Below, one piece after another: positions 27,117-34,173 of a stretch of 64,000 bases of DNA; positions within the stretch are counted from its first letter, which is position 1; the number at the start of each line of letters is the position of its first letter. This DNA comes from Polynucleobacter sp. AP-Kolm-20A-A1 (GTDB lineage Bacteria; Pseudomonadota; Gammaproteobacteria; Burkholderiales; Burkholderiaceae). Location: positions 1,674,001 through 1,738,000 of the forward strand of contig NZ_CP061315.1 in NCBI RefSeq assembly GCF_018688315.1, given 5' to 3'. The notes under the pieces were generated by a model. It did not search any database, was not told the origin of the DNA, and worked only from the letters and a program-made list of their open reading frames with translations. The position numbers and the translations under genes were made by a program.

Positions 27117-27136
27117 TACTGTATATAAAAACAGTA
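27117..27136 (-). promoter_or_regulatory. LexA (SOS) box of recA
   Basis: TACTGTATATAAAAACAGTA matches the CTGT-N8-ACAG LexA consensus, with symmetric TA flanks and an AT-rich centre. It overlaps the predicted recA -10 region, so bound LexA would block transcription. Confidence 0.93.
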
Positions 27137-27146
27137 GTCTTGGCAA
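27118..27146 (-). promoter_or_regulatory. recA promoter
   Basis: Minus strand TTGCCA (27141-27146, five of six for the -35 box) and TACAGT (27118-27123, four of six for the -10) are separated by 17 nt. The -10 lies inside one half of the LexA box. Confidence 0.65.
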
Positions 27147-27164
27147 GCGACTTTTTAACGGAAT

Positions 27165-27698
27165 TTACGTATTTTTTACTAGGCTGCGTTCGACTGGGGT
27201 GCGATCCCAGTAGAAAAAGAGGGGAATAGCAATGGCCCAGACCACCCCAACCAAGATAAATCCAATGGTTTGACCTCCAGGAGGCCACGCTCCGGCACCC
27301 ATTCGAATGCCTGCTTCGTAAGACATTGGACCGCAAATCGCCCCTAAAACCGCGCCTAACACTGGTCTACCGCGTAGCCAAGATAGAGAGCCATTAATCG
27401 TGGTGGCCACCAAAACCCAAAGAACCCACATCCAAACCGGCGATAAATAGGTTGAGGGCCATGGGTCCTGAAAATCTAAATAGCCTAGATGCACGATCAG
27501 GGTATCGACCACAACCCCATAAATAAGAGCTCTAGTCAGCAGGTGTAATGATCTTTTTGGTTCGTCTAGCCGCCAAATATGGAAGGCTATATAGGCCATA
27601 GTGCCGAGAACTGCCCAAAATACCTGTTTATTGGCAGCGCCTAATACACAAGCAAACCAACCTAGCTGGAAAAAGACAAAGTTCCAAAATTTACTCAT
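27165..27698 (-). CDS. DUF2878-family membrane protein
   Basis: This 177-residue polytopic protein has about six hydrophobic segments. It contains WNFVFFQLGWFACVLGA at the start, YGVVVDTLIVHLGYLDF, and a GAWPPGGQTIGFILVGVVWAIAIPLFF C-terminal section. These are features I associate with DUF2878, whose function is unknown. It lies upstream of the recA promoter and downstream of the tRNA gene, without an evident operon partner. Confidence 0.78.
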   Translation of the reverse strand: MSKFWNFVFFQLGWFACVLGAANKQVFWAVLGTMAYIAFHIWRLDEPKRSLHLLTRALIYGVVVDTLIVHLGYLDFQDPWPSTYLSPVWMWVLWVLVATTINGSLSWLRGRPVLGAVLGAICGPMSYEAGIRMGAGAWPPGGQTIGFILVGVVWAIAIPLFFYWDRTPVERSLVKNT

Positions 27699-27721
27699 AC
27701 CAAGCGCCTAGCGAGCCTAAG

Positions 27722-27753
27722 AAAAAAGGCCACTGCCGCTGGGCAATGGCCTT
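27722..27753 (-). terminator. Terminator of the tRNA gene
   Basis: On the minus strand, AAAGGCCATTGCC pairs with GGCAGTGGCCTTT (one G-T wobble) around a CAGC loop, followed by a T-run. It lies directly after the tRNA 3' end. Confidence 0.9.
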
Positions 27754-27759
27754 TAGATT

Positions 27760-27836
27760 TGGTGGCGAATCAGGGATTTGAACCCCGGACCTGCGGATTA
27801 TGATTCCGTCGCTCTAACCAGCTGAGCTAATTCGCC
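27760..27836 (-). tRNA. tRNA-Met (anticodon CAT)
   Basis: The 77-nt gene, with CCA encoded, folds as a cloverleaf. It has a 7-bp acceptor stem (GGCGAAT/ATTCGCC), a D-arm GCTC/GAGC, anticodon loop ATCATAA with CAT, a 5-nt variable region and a T-arm with a TTCAAAT loop. The paired first base rules out initiator tRNA. An elongator tRNA-Met is most likely; a lysidine-modified tRNA-Ile cannot be fully excluded. The top pair of the anticodon stem appears as an A-C mismatch (position 27-43). Confidence 0.93.
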
Positions 27837-27913
27837 GAACTCGCTATTGTAAATGATCGGAATCCATCTGTCTAAAGGAATGAGCCTTTTGAGGTTTGGG
27901 GCCATATGGGCTC

Positions 27914-28321
27914 TTATTTGATCTGAAATACGCTAACAGCCTCTTCTCGGCCATAGAGGACATTAAATTCAATCTTTTTTGCCAAAAAGAGCTTTTTGAG
28001 TACCTCATCCTTATTGTCAAAAACAATGGCGGTTTGCTCGGGATAACGAGAAAAGGGGTCGCTAGTGACATCTACCGCCACTCCATCAATCTTGATTTGC
28101 TTAATAGAGCGCTTATAAAACCTATCTGGGCGGATAAAAATGAGGCGCTTTACATACTTATCCAACACGAGCTTTTGACCTTGCTCATTGGTCTTAAAGT
28201 AGTAAACCAACTCCTCCTTGCCATTCGCAGTCATGTCACGCTCTTCATCCCATTTAGCGTAAGCTGCTGGATTAAGAATTAGTACAAGCAATGTTGCGGC
28301 AAGCAATCTATAAAAGTGCAT
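27914..28321 (-). CDS. Small exported protein, function unknown
   Basis: This 135-residue protein has a signal peptide (MHFYRLLAATLLVLILNPAAYA) and a compact, charged mature part. Segments such as KEELVYYFKTNEQGQKLVLDKYVKRLIFIRPDRFYKR suggest a beta-rich periplasmic fold. I recognise no family or catalytic motif. It stands alone, with its start divergent from the MOSC gene 49 nt away. Confidence 0.7.
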   Translation of the reverse strand: MHFYRLLAATLLVLILNPAAYAKWDEERDMTANGKEELVYYFKTNEQGQKLVLDKYVKRLIFIRPDRFYKRSIKQIKIDGVAVDVTSDPFSRYPEQTAIVFDNKDEVLKKLFLAKKIEFNVLYGREEAVSVFQIK

Positions 28322-28370
28322 TATTTACTTTCCATGATTTATCGTTTGATCTTATCAGCCATTCACTCTT

Positions 28371-28982
28371 ATGCGCCTTATCTCCATCTCCGCAGGAAAA
28401 GTAGCTCCACTATTTGGCAATCATCACCCTAACTACAAATCCGTTGCCTCGGCGATTCGAAAAAATGTAGTGAGTGATTTAGAAAATCCTATATCCGTAG
28501 AAATTACTGCACTTGGAGTTTTGGGCGATGAACAAGCGGATTTATCTGTGCATGGTGGCATAGAAAAAGCGATTTATGTTTATCCCTCAGAGCACTACGC
28601 TTTTTGGAACGAACTACTGACTCGTGAAACTAAGAAACCCGTTGATCTACAGCGTGGTGCTATTGGCGAGAACTTCACTATTGAAGGTTTGGCAGAAACC
28701 GAAGTATTCGTTGGCGATCGACTGCAAATTGGCGTACTAGAATTTGTCGTTGTAAAGCTACGCGAACCTTGCTTCAAATTTAATGCTGCCATGGGCTATA
28801 AAGGCGCAAGCAAAGCGATGCTGCAGTCTGGCTTTAGTGGCTGGTATTTGCGTGTTTTAAAAACAGGCGCATTGAATGCCGGTAGTGTCATTACGGTCAT
28901 CCCCGGCTCTAGAGAAACTTCTATTGCCCAGCAAAATCAAAAACTATTAAACAATCGCAATCAAAAAGATTTGTGGGAATAA
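28371..28982 (+). CDS. MOSC domain protein (YiiM-like)
   Basis: MOSC domains bind molybdenum cofactor through a conserved cysteine and act in sulfur transfer or N-hydroxylated base reduction. The 203-residue protein contains LGVLGDEQADLSVHGGIEKAIYVYPSEHYAFW (about 46-77), RGAIGENFTIEGLAE and the cysteine motif KLREPCFKFNAAMGY (Cys about 139). These match YiiM-type proteins. With moaC in this window it indicates a Moco-using organism. It ends just before a bidirectional terminator. Confidence 0.87.
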   Translation: MRLISISAGKVAPLFGNHHPNYKSVASAIRKNVVSDLENPISVEITALGVLGDEQADLSVHGGIEKAIYVYPSEHYAFWNELLTRETKKPVDLQRGAIGENFTIEGLAETEVFVGDRLQIGVLEFVVVKLREPCFKFNAAMGYKGASKAMLQSGFSGWYLRVLKTGALNAGSVITVIPGSRETSIAQQNQKLLNNRNQKDLWE

Positions 28983-29014
28983 AAAAACCCGACCATTTCT
29001 GATCGGGTTTCTTA
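28983..29014. terminator. Bidirectional terminator between the MOSC and MFS genes
   Basis: AAACCCGA (28985-28992) and TCGGGTTT (29003-29010) form an 8-bp stem. The minus strand continues into seven T, serving the MFS gene. The plus strand has TTTCTTATTT after the stem, serving the MOSC gene. Confidence 0.85.
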
Positions 29015-29035
29015 TTTGATGCAGACTAAAAATGC

Positions 29036-30706
29036 TTAGTCACGTGCGTAAATATCTACGTCTTTAGTTTCACGTACAAACAGCGTACCGATTACCAATG
29101 TCATCGCAGCGATGATGATTGGGTACCAGAGACCGTAGTAAATGTTACCGTTTTGCGCTACCAAGGCGAAGGAGATCGTTGGCAACAAGCCACCGAACCA
29201 ACCGTTACCAATATGGTATGGCAAGGACATAGAGGTGTAACGAATACGAGTTGGGAACATCTCAACCAGCATCGCAGCGATTGGGCCATAAACCATGGTT
29301 ACCAAGATCACCAAGTACACCAACAAGAGCAATACAGCTACGTAGTTGATGCCAGCTGGATCAGCCTTAGCTGGGTAACCAGCAGCATTCAACGCATCAC
29401 GAATTTGCTTTTTGAACTCAGCATCTTTTGCTTTTGCATCTGCTGGAGCCATACCTACTGGTGTGTAGCCAGTGATTTCTGTATCACCAATCTTCACCAC
29501 AGCCAAACCACCTGCAGGACCAGCAATAGTGCTGTAGCTAGCAGAGTTTGCAGCCATCACCTGTTTTGCAATATCGCAAGAACTTGTGAACTTCGCCGTA
29601 CCTGTTGGGTTGAACTGGAATGTACATTCATTCACGTCAGCAGTAATGGTTGCTGGTGAAGTTGCCATTGCCTTTTCCAATGCTGGGTTAGCAAAGTGTG
29701 TCAAAGCATTGAACACAGAAACTGGAGTGTTAGGGATGTAAGTAATTACAGCCAATAACAAACCACCCATGATGATCACTTTACGGCCGATCTTGTCAGA
29801 CAAGCTACCGAAGATCACGAAGAATGGTGTACCGATTACCAATGAAGCAGCAATCAACAAGTTCGCAGTCTTAGCGTCTACTTTCAACACTTGGGTGAGG
29901 TAGAACAAAGCGTAGAACTGACCTGTGTACCAAACCACTGCTTGACCTGCAACCAGACCAAACAATGCCAAGATAACAATCTTCAAGTTCTTCCATTGAC
30001 CGAATGACTCAGACAAAGGAGCTTTAGACAATTTGCCTTCTTCTTTCATCTTCTTGAAAGCTGGTGATTCATTCATGGACAAACGAATCCATACAGAAAT
30101 CGCCAACAATGCGATAGAAACGATGAAAGGAACGCGCCAGCCCCAAACGTCAAAGTCTGGACCAGTGAATTCACGTGTGAACAAAATCACGAGCAAGGAC
30201 AAGAACAAGCCAAGAGTAGCTGTTGTCTGAATCCAAGCTGTGTAAGCACCACGACGACCATGAGGAGCATGTTCTGCAACATAAGTAGCAGCACCGCCGT
30301 ACTCACCGCCCAAAGCCAAACCTTGAAGCATACGCAATGCGATCAAGATAACTGGAGCAGCAACGCCGATAGTTGCATAGTTAGGCAGAATACCCACGAT
30401 GAAAGTCGCACCACCCATCAATAAGATGGTTACCAAGAAGGTATATTTACGACCAATCAAATCGCCTAAGCGACCGAACACCAACGCGCCGAATGGACGC
30501 ACGATGAAACCAGCAGCAAACGCTAACAAAGCGAAAATGAAGGCAGAGCCAGCATCTAGGCCAGAGAAGAATTGCTTAGCAATAATTGCCGCAAGTGAAC
30601 CGTAAAGATAAAAGTCGTACCACTCAAAAACCGTACCTAAAGATGAAGCAAAAATAACTTTGCGTTCTTCAGCGGTCATTGGGGCTGCTTTAGTTGATGT
30701 TGACAT
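29036..30706 (-). CDS. MFS transporter, metabolite:H+ symporter family
   Basis: This 12-helix major facilitator of the MHS (KgtP/ProP/ShiA) type imports a carboxylate or osmolyte with protons. It has VFEWYDFYLYGSLAAIIAKQFF at the N-terminus, loop 2-3 motif GRLGDLIGRKYTF, LGGEYGGAATYVAEHAP, and the second-half repeat GSLSDKIGRK. At 556 residues it is about 110 longer than usual. The excess is an insert at about residues 330-450, between transmembrane helices, that contains two cysteines and looks extracytoplasmic. The substrate is not deducible. The leader contains a branched inverted-repeat structure, and TTAGGAG precedes the ATG. Confidence 0.88.
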   Translation of the reverse strand: MSTSTKAAPMTAEERKVIFASSLGTVFEWYDFYLYGSLAAIIAKQFFSGLDAGSAFIFALLAFAAGFIVRPFGALVFGRLGDLIGRKYTFLVTILLMGGATFIVGILPNYATIGVAAPVILIALRMLQGLALGGEYGGAATYVAEHAPHGRRGAYTAWIQTTATLGLFLSLLVILFTREFTGPDFDVWGWRVPFIVSIALLAISVWIRLSMNESPAFKKMKEEGKLSKAPLSESFGQWKNLKIVILALFGLVAGQAVVWYTGQFYALFYLTQVLKVDAKTANLLIAASLVIGTPFFVIFGSLSDKIGRKVIIMGGLLLAVITYIPNTPVSVFNALTHFANPALEKAMATSPATITADVNECTFQFNPTGTAKFTSSCDIAKQVMAANSASYSTIAGPAGGLAVVKIGDTEITGYTPVGMAPADAKAKDAEFKKQIRDALNAAGYPAKADPAGINYVAVLLLLVYLVILVTMVYGPIAAMLVEMFPTRIRYTSMSLPYHIGNGWFGGLLPTISFALVAQNGNIYYGLWYPIIIAAMTLVIGTLFVRETKDVDIYARD

Positions 30707-31042
30707 CAGTAGCTCCTAACTATTTTTATTAAATAAAAAACAACGGGTTGATTATGCTTTGAAAAAAATCAAAGAAATCCACTACTTAGGGTAATTCCCC
30801 ATCAAATAGACTCGGGGTTTTCCCGAGAAATGTGGATTTGATGCAACGCATTTAAGCCATGATGAGGCAAGGGTTTAGCACTAACTTGAAGCAATACGCC
30901 CAAGTGAGGTGCATTTCTGTAAATCAGGGTGCAACCCTCTCGAATCAACCTTGTCGCACTTAGCTTTAATTGGTCTAGAAGTTAGCAAAAAGGCATAAAT
31001 AAAAAATGTCATCAAATAATTACTAAACAAGGAGCAAGGCAA
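30707..31042. other. 336-nt regulatory gap between divergent MFS and TRAP genes
   Basis: No ORF of interest is present. The half nearest the MFS gene contains an array of inverted repeats (30757-30839, listed separately). Nearer the TRAP genes lies AGGGT-GCA-ACCCT (30926-30938), an operator-like palindrome. AAGGAGC about nine nucleotides before the TRAP start is the ribosome-binding site. I could not identify a convincing -35/-10 pair for either gene. Confidence 0.5.
30757..30839 (-). promoter_or_regulatory. Candidate structured leader of the MFS gene (multi-stem inverted repeats)
   Basis: Nested complementary segments are present. AAATCCAC (30775-30782) pairs with GTGGATTT (30832-30839) and encloses two hairpins. 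The first is CTCGGG/CCCGAG (30811-30827) and the second GGG/CCC around TAATT (30789-30799). A further hairpin, CTTTGA/TCAAAG (30757-30774), abuts the closing stem. On the minus strand this is a three-way junction plus a stem about 50 nt before the MFS start, the position of a riboswitch or attenuator. It matches no riboswitch class I know. A protein-binding DNA site is the alternative. Confidence 0.5.
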
Positions 31043-32128
31043 ATGAAAAGACGTGACTTTTTAGGTAAGGCCGCAGTTGGCGCGGCCGCAGGCGTATTGG
31101 CTGCACCAGCAATTGCACAATCCATGCCAGAAGTGAAGTGGCGCTGTGCATCTAGCTTTCCAAAAAGCTTAGATACTATTTATGGCGGTGGCGAATTCAT
31201 CTCTAAACGGGTAGCAGCTTTAACGGACGGCAAGTTTCAGATCCGCATCTTTGGCGCCGGTGAAATCGTTCCAGCTTTTGGTACGGTTGATGCAGTGCAG
31301 CAAGGAACTGTGGAGTGCACCCACACTGCTGGTTATTACTTCGTTGGTAAAAACAAAACTTTTGCTTTTGACACCACCGTGCCTTTTGGTATGAATCAAC
31401 GCCAGCAAAATGCTTGGATGTATTGGGGTGGTGGCTTGAAGCTCCAACGTGAATTCTTACGCGACTACAACATCATTTCTTTCCCAGCAGGAAACACCGG
31501 AACTCAGATGGGCGGCTGGTTTAAAAAGCCAGTGAAAACTGTTGCAGACCTTAAAGGTCTCAAAATGCGCATCGCTGGACTTGGTGGTGAAGTCATGTCT
31601 CGCCTGGGCGCAATTCCGCAACAAATTGCTGGTGGCGATATTTATCCAGCGCTTGAAAAGGGCGTGATTGATGCTGCTGAGTGGGTCGGTCCATACGACG
31701 ATGAGAAATTAGGCTTCTACAAAATTGCTCCTTATTACTACTACCCAGGATGGTGGGAAGCTTGTTCGATGTACTCCATGTACGTCAACATCAAAGAATG
31801 GGAAAAACTACCTAAGCAATATCAGGAAGCCTTAGCCTCAGCATGTGCTGAATGCAATATCGACATGATGGCTGAGTACGACTACAAAAACCCAATTGCC
31901 TTGCAGAGCTTGATTAAGAATGGCGTCAAGCTGCAGTCTTACTCCACAGAAATTATGAAAGCCGCATCAACTGCAGCGTTTGAAATGTATGAGGAAGAAG
32001 CTGCCAAGAATCCATCGTTCAAGAAAATTTACGAGCCTTGGAAAAAATTCCGTAACGATCAGATGTTGTGGAACAAGGTTGCAGAACAAACTCTCATGAG
32101 CTTCATGCTAACCAATCCTGTCAAATAA
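31043..32128 (+). CDS. TRAP transporter substrate-binding protein, DctP family (Tat-exported)
   Basis: This periplasmic binding protein delivers an organic acid to a TRAP permease. The 361-residue precursor starts MKRRDFLGKAAVGAAAGVLAAPAIAQ, a twin-arginine signal, so it is probably folded before export. The mature part (VKWRCASSFPKSLDTIYGGGE, GNTGTQMGGWFKKPV, DLKGLKMRIAGLGGEVMSRLGA, YPALEKGVIDAAEWVGPYDDEKLG) resembles the TakP-like clade that binds 2-oxo acids or related carboxylates. The ligand remains a guess. The small and large permease genes follow. Confidence 0.92.
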   Translation: MKRRDFLGKAAVGAAAGVLAAPAIAQSMPEVKWRCASSFPKSLDTIYGGGEFISKRVAALTDGKFQIRIFGAGEIVPAFGTVDAVQQGTVECTHTAGYYFVGKNKTFAFDTTVPFGMNQRQQNAWMYWGGGLKLQREFLRDYNIISFPAGNTGTQMGGWFKKPVKTVADLKGLKMRIAGLGGEVMSRLGAIPQQIAGGDIYPALEKGVIDAAEWVGPYDDEKLGFYKIAPYYYYPGWWEACSMYSMYVNIKEWEKLPKQYQEALASACAECNIDMMAEYDYKNPIALQSLIKNGVKLQSYSTEIMKAASTAAFEMYEEEAAKNPSFKKIYEPWKKFRNDQMLWNKVAEQTLMSFMLTNPVK

Positions 32129-32148
32129 AATTTAAGCGAGTAACTGAA

Positions 32149-32691
32149 ATGCCAAAACAATTTTTAGTTTTTGCAAATTTCGTTGATCGCCTAAATGACC
32201 GTTTTGGTGTTTTAGCAAGTTGGATGGTTCTTATTGCCGTACTGGTCAGCACAGCAAATGCGCTGATTCGGTACGGCTTTAATATCAGCTCAAACGGTTG
32301 GTTAGAAGCGCAATGGTATTTGTTTGCCGGCATGGTAATGTTTGGTGCCGCCACTACTTTTCGCATGAATGAGCACGTGCGGGTTGACGTGCTCTATGCC
32401 TTATATCCCAACAGAGTTCGCCTCTGGTTAGATTTCTGGGGCGGCATTGTTTTCTTTTTACCAATGACCATCATTATTGGTTACTACTCTTGGGAATTTT
32501 TTATTACCTCGGTAATTCAAAATGAAACCTCGAGTAATCCAGGTGGTCTTATTCGTTGGCCAGTGCGCGGCGTGATTACTTTGGGCTTTTTCTTATTAAC
32601 ACTCCAAGGTATTTCAGAAATCATTAAGCGCTATGCAGCTTTGACTGGCATGATTCAAATCGATCCTAAATACGAAAGACCTCTCCAATGA
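32149..32691 (+). CDS. TRAP transporter small permease (DctQ-type)
   Basis: This is the four-helix small membrane subunit of the TRAP transporter. I chose the ATG at 32149 (MPKQFLVFANFVDRLNDRFG), giving 180 residues and starting 20 nt after the binding-protein stop. The longer frame from 32068 would overlap that gene and add residues unlike the family. Helices lie near 23-45, 60-80, 100-120 and 147-165, with the conserved WLEAQWYLFAGMVMFGAATTFRMNEHVRVD. The 3' end overlaps the large permease gene by 4 nt. Confidence 0.9.
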   Translation: MPKQFLVFANFVDRLNDRFGVLASWMVLIAVLVSTANALIRYGFNISSNGWLEAQWYLFAGMVMFGAATTFRMNEHVRVDVLYALYPNRVRLWLDFWGGIVFFLPMTIIIGYYSWEFFITSVIQNETSSNPGGLIRWPVRGVITLGFFLLTLQGISEIIKRYAALTGMIQIDPKYERPLQ

Positions 32692-34133
32692 TTAGCCAAG
32701 ATTTAATGGCCCCCATCATGTTTGGGGGTCTGATTGTATTTTTATTAATTGGATATCCAGCGGCGTTTTCTTTAGGTGCTGTTGGCTTATTTTTCTCGTT
32801 CATTGGCATCGAGATGGGCATGTTTCAGCCCACCTTCTTGCAGGCGCTACCAGATCGAGTGTTCGGCATCTTGTCGAATGACCTTCTACTCTCCATCCCA
32901 TTCTTTACTTTCATGGGCGCCATTCTGGAGAAGTGTGGGTTGGCAGAAGACATGCTCGAAGGCTTAGGTCAGTTATTTGGTCCGATCCGCGGCGGCTTAG
33001 CCTATGCCGTGATTATTGTTGGTGCGATCCTTGGTGCAATTACCGGAACCGTTGCGGCCTCTGTGATTGCCATGGGATTAATTTCTCTGCCAATTATGTT
33101 GCGCTATGGATATAACCCGCGCGTAGCAACGGGCGTGATTGCAGCCTCCGGAACGATTACCCAACTTATCCCGCCTTCACTTGTCTTAATTGTGTTGGCC
33201 GACCAATTGGGTAAATCTGTTGGCGATATGTATGCAGGCGCTATCGGGCCTTCGATCATCCAAGTGGTGTTGTTCTGCTTGTTCATTTTCTTTTTATCCA
33301 TTTTTAGACCGCAAGATGTACCAGCACTTCCCCCGGAAGCGCGTCCGAAAATTGACTGGAAATTGTTCAAGAAAATCCTTTGGGGCATTGTTCCTTCGAT
33401 CGCTCTGATCTTCTTGGTGCTTGGAACCATTTTGATGGGCCTGGCAACACCAACTGAAGGTGGCGCTATGGGCTCAGTTGGAGCATTGGTTCTTGCGGCA
33501 ATGAACAAGCGCCTACAAAAGCCTTTGGTCTGGGAGGCAATGACTTCCACCATGCGTATTAATGCCATGGTGATTTTCATTCTGATTGGATCAACCGTCT
33601 TTGGTTTGGCCTTCCGCGGTGTTGATGGCGACCTATGGATTGAGCATCTATTGTCAGGATTGCCAGGCGGTCAAATTGGCTTCTTAATTGTGGTGAACTT
33701 GTTTGTATTCTTTTTAGCCTTCTTCTTGGATTATTTTGAAATTGCCTTCATCATCATTCCACTATTGGCTCCTGTTGCAGACAAGCTTGGCATTGATCTG
33801 ATCTGGTTTGGCGTGCTTCTCGGTGCCAATATGCAGACCTCATTCATGCATCCGCCATTTGGGTTCGCCTTATTCTATCTTCGCGGAGTGGCGCCTAAAT
33901 CGCTTAAAAGTTCCGATATTTACTATGGGGCTTTGCCATGGGTTGGCTTACAGCTTATCTTGGTTGCGATCATCATCTTTATCCCAGAAACTGTTACTTA
34001 CTTCATTGATAAGCCTGCGGTTGCAGTTGATGTGAATGCCATCTCCGTTGATCCGCTTGAAGGCGTTCAACAAAATGAGATCACTGTAGACTCTAGTTCG
34101 GAGATCGAGCGTCAATTGCGAGAAAATAAATAG
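32688..34133 (+). CDS. TRAP transporter large permease (DctM-type)
   Basis: The large subunit forms the sodium-coupled transport channel. The 481-residue protein has about 12 membrane segments and family motifs such as LLIGYPAAFSLGAVGLFFSFIG, RGGLAYAVIIVGAILGAITGTVAASV and GVIAASGTITQLIPPSLVLIVLADQ. GANMQTSFMHPPFGFALFYLRGVAP follows toward the C-terminus. A hydrophilic C-terminal tail of about 45 residues is longer than usual. The start overlaps the small permease stop (ATGA). A gamma-glutamyltransferase-like gene follows after 40 nt and could share the transcript. Confidence 0.93.
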   Translation: MISQDLMAPIMFGGLIVFLLIGYPAAFSLGAVGLFFSFIGIEMGMFQPTFLQALPDRVFGILSNDLLLSIPFFTFMGAILEKCGLAEDMLEGLGQLFGPIRGGLAYAVIIVGAILGAITGTVAASVIAMGLISLPIMLRYGYNPRVATGVIAASGTITQLIPPSLVLIVLADQLGKSVGDMYAGAIGPSIIQVVLFCLFIFFLSIFRPQDVPALPPEARPKIDWKLFKKILWGIVPSIALIFLVLGTILMGLATPTEGGAMGSVGALVLAAMNKRLQKPLVWEAMTSTMRINAMVIFILIGSTVFGLAFRGVDGDLWIEHLLSGLPGGQIGFLIVVNLFVFFLAFFLDYFEIAFIIIPLLAPVADKLGIDLIWFGVLLGANMQTSFMHPPFGFALFYLRGVAPKSLKSSDIYYGALPWVGLQLILVAIIIFIPETVTYFIDKPAVAVDVNAISVDPLEGVQQNEITVDSSSEIERQLRENK

Positions 34134-34173
34134 CTATAACAAATAGCAAAATAAAAAACAGAGGGGATTTACG

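Noticed and set aside
22336..30840. The string ATTTGATGC after two terminators and in the MFS leader
   Set aside because: It is nine bases long, lies in different contexts, and is compatible with chance. No larger repeat unit surrounds it.
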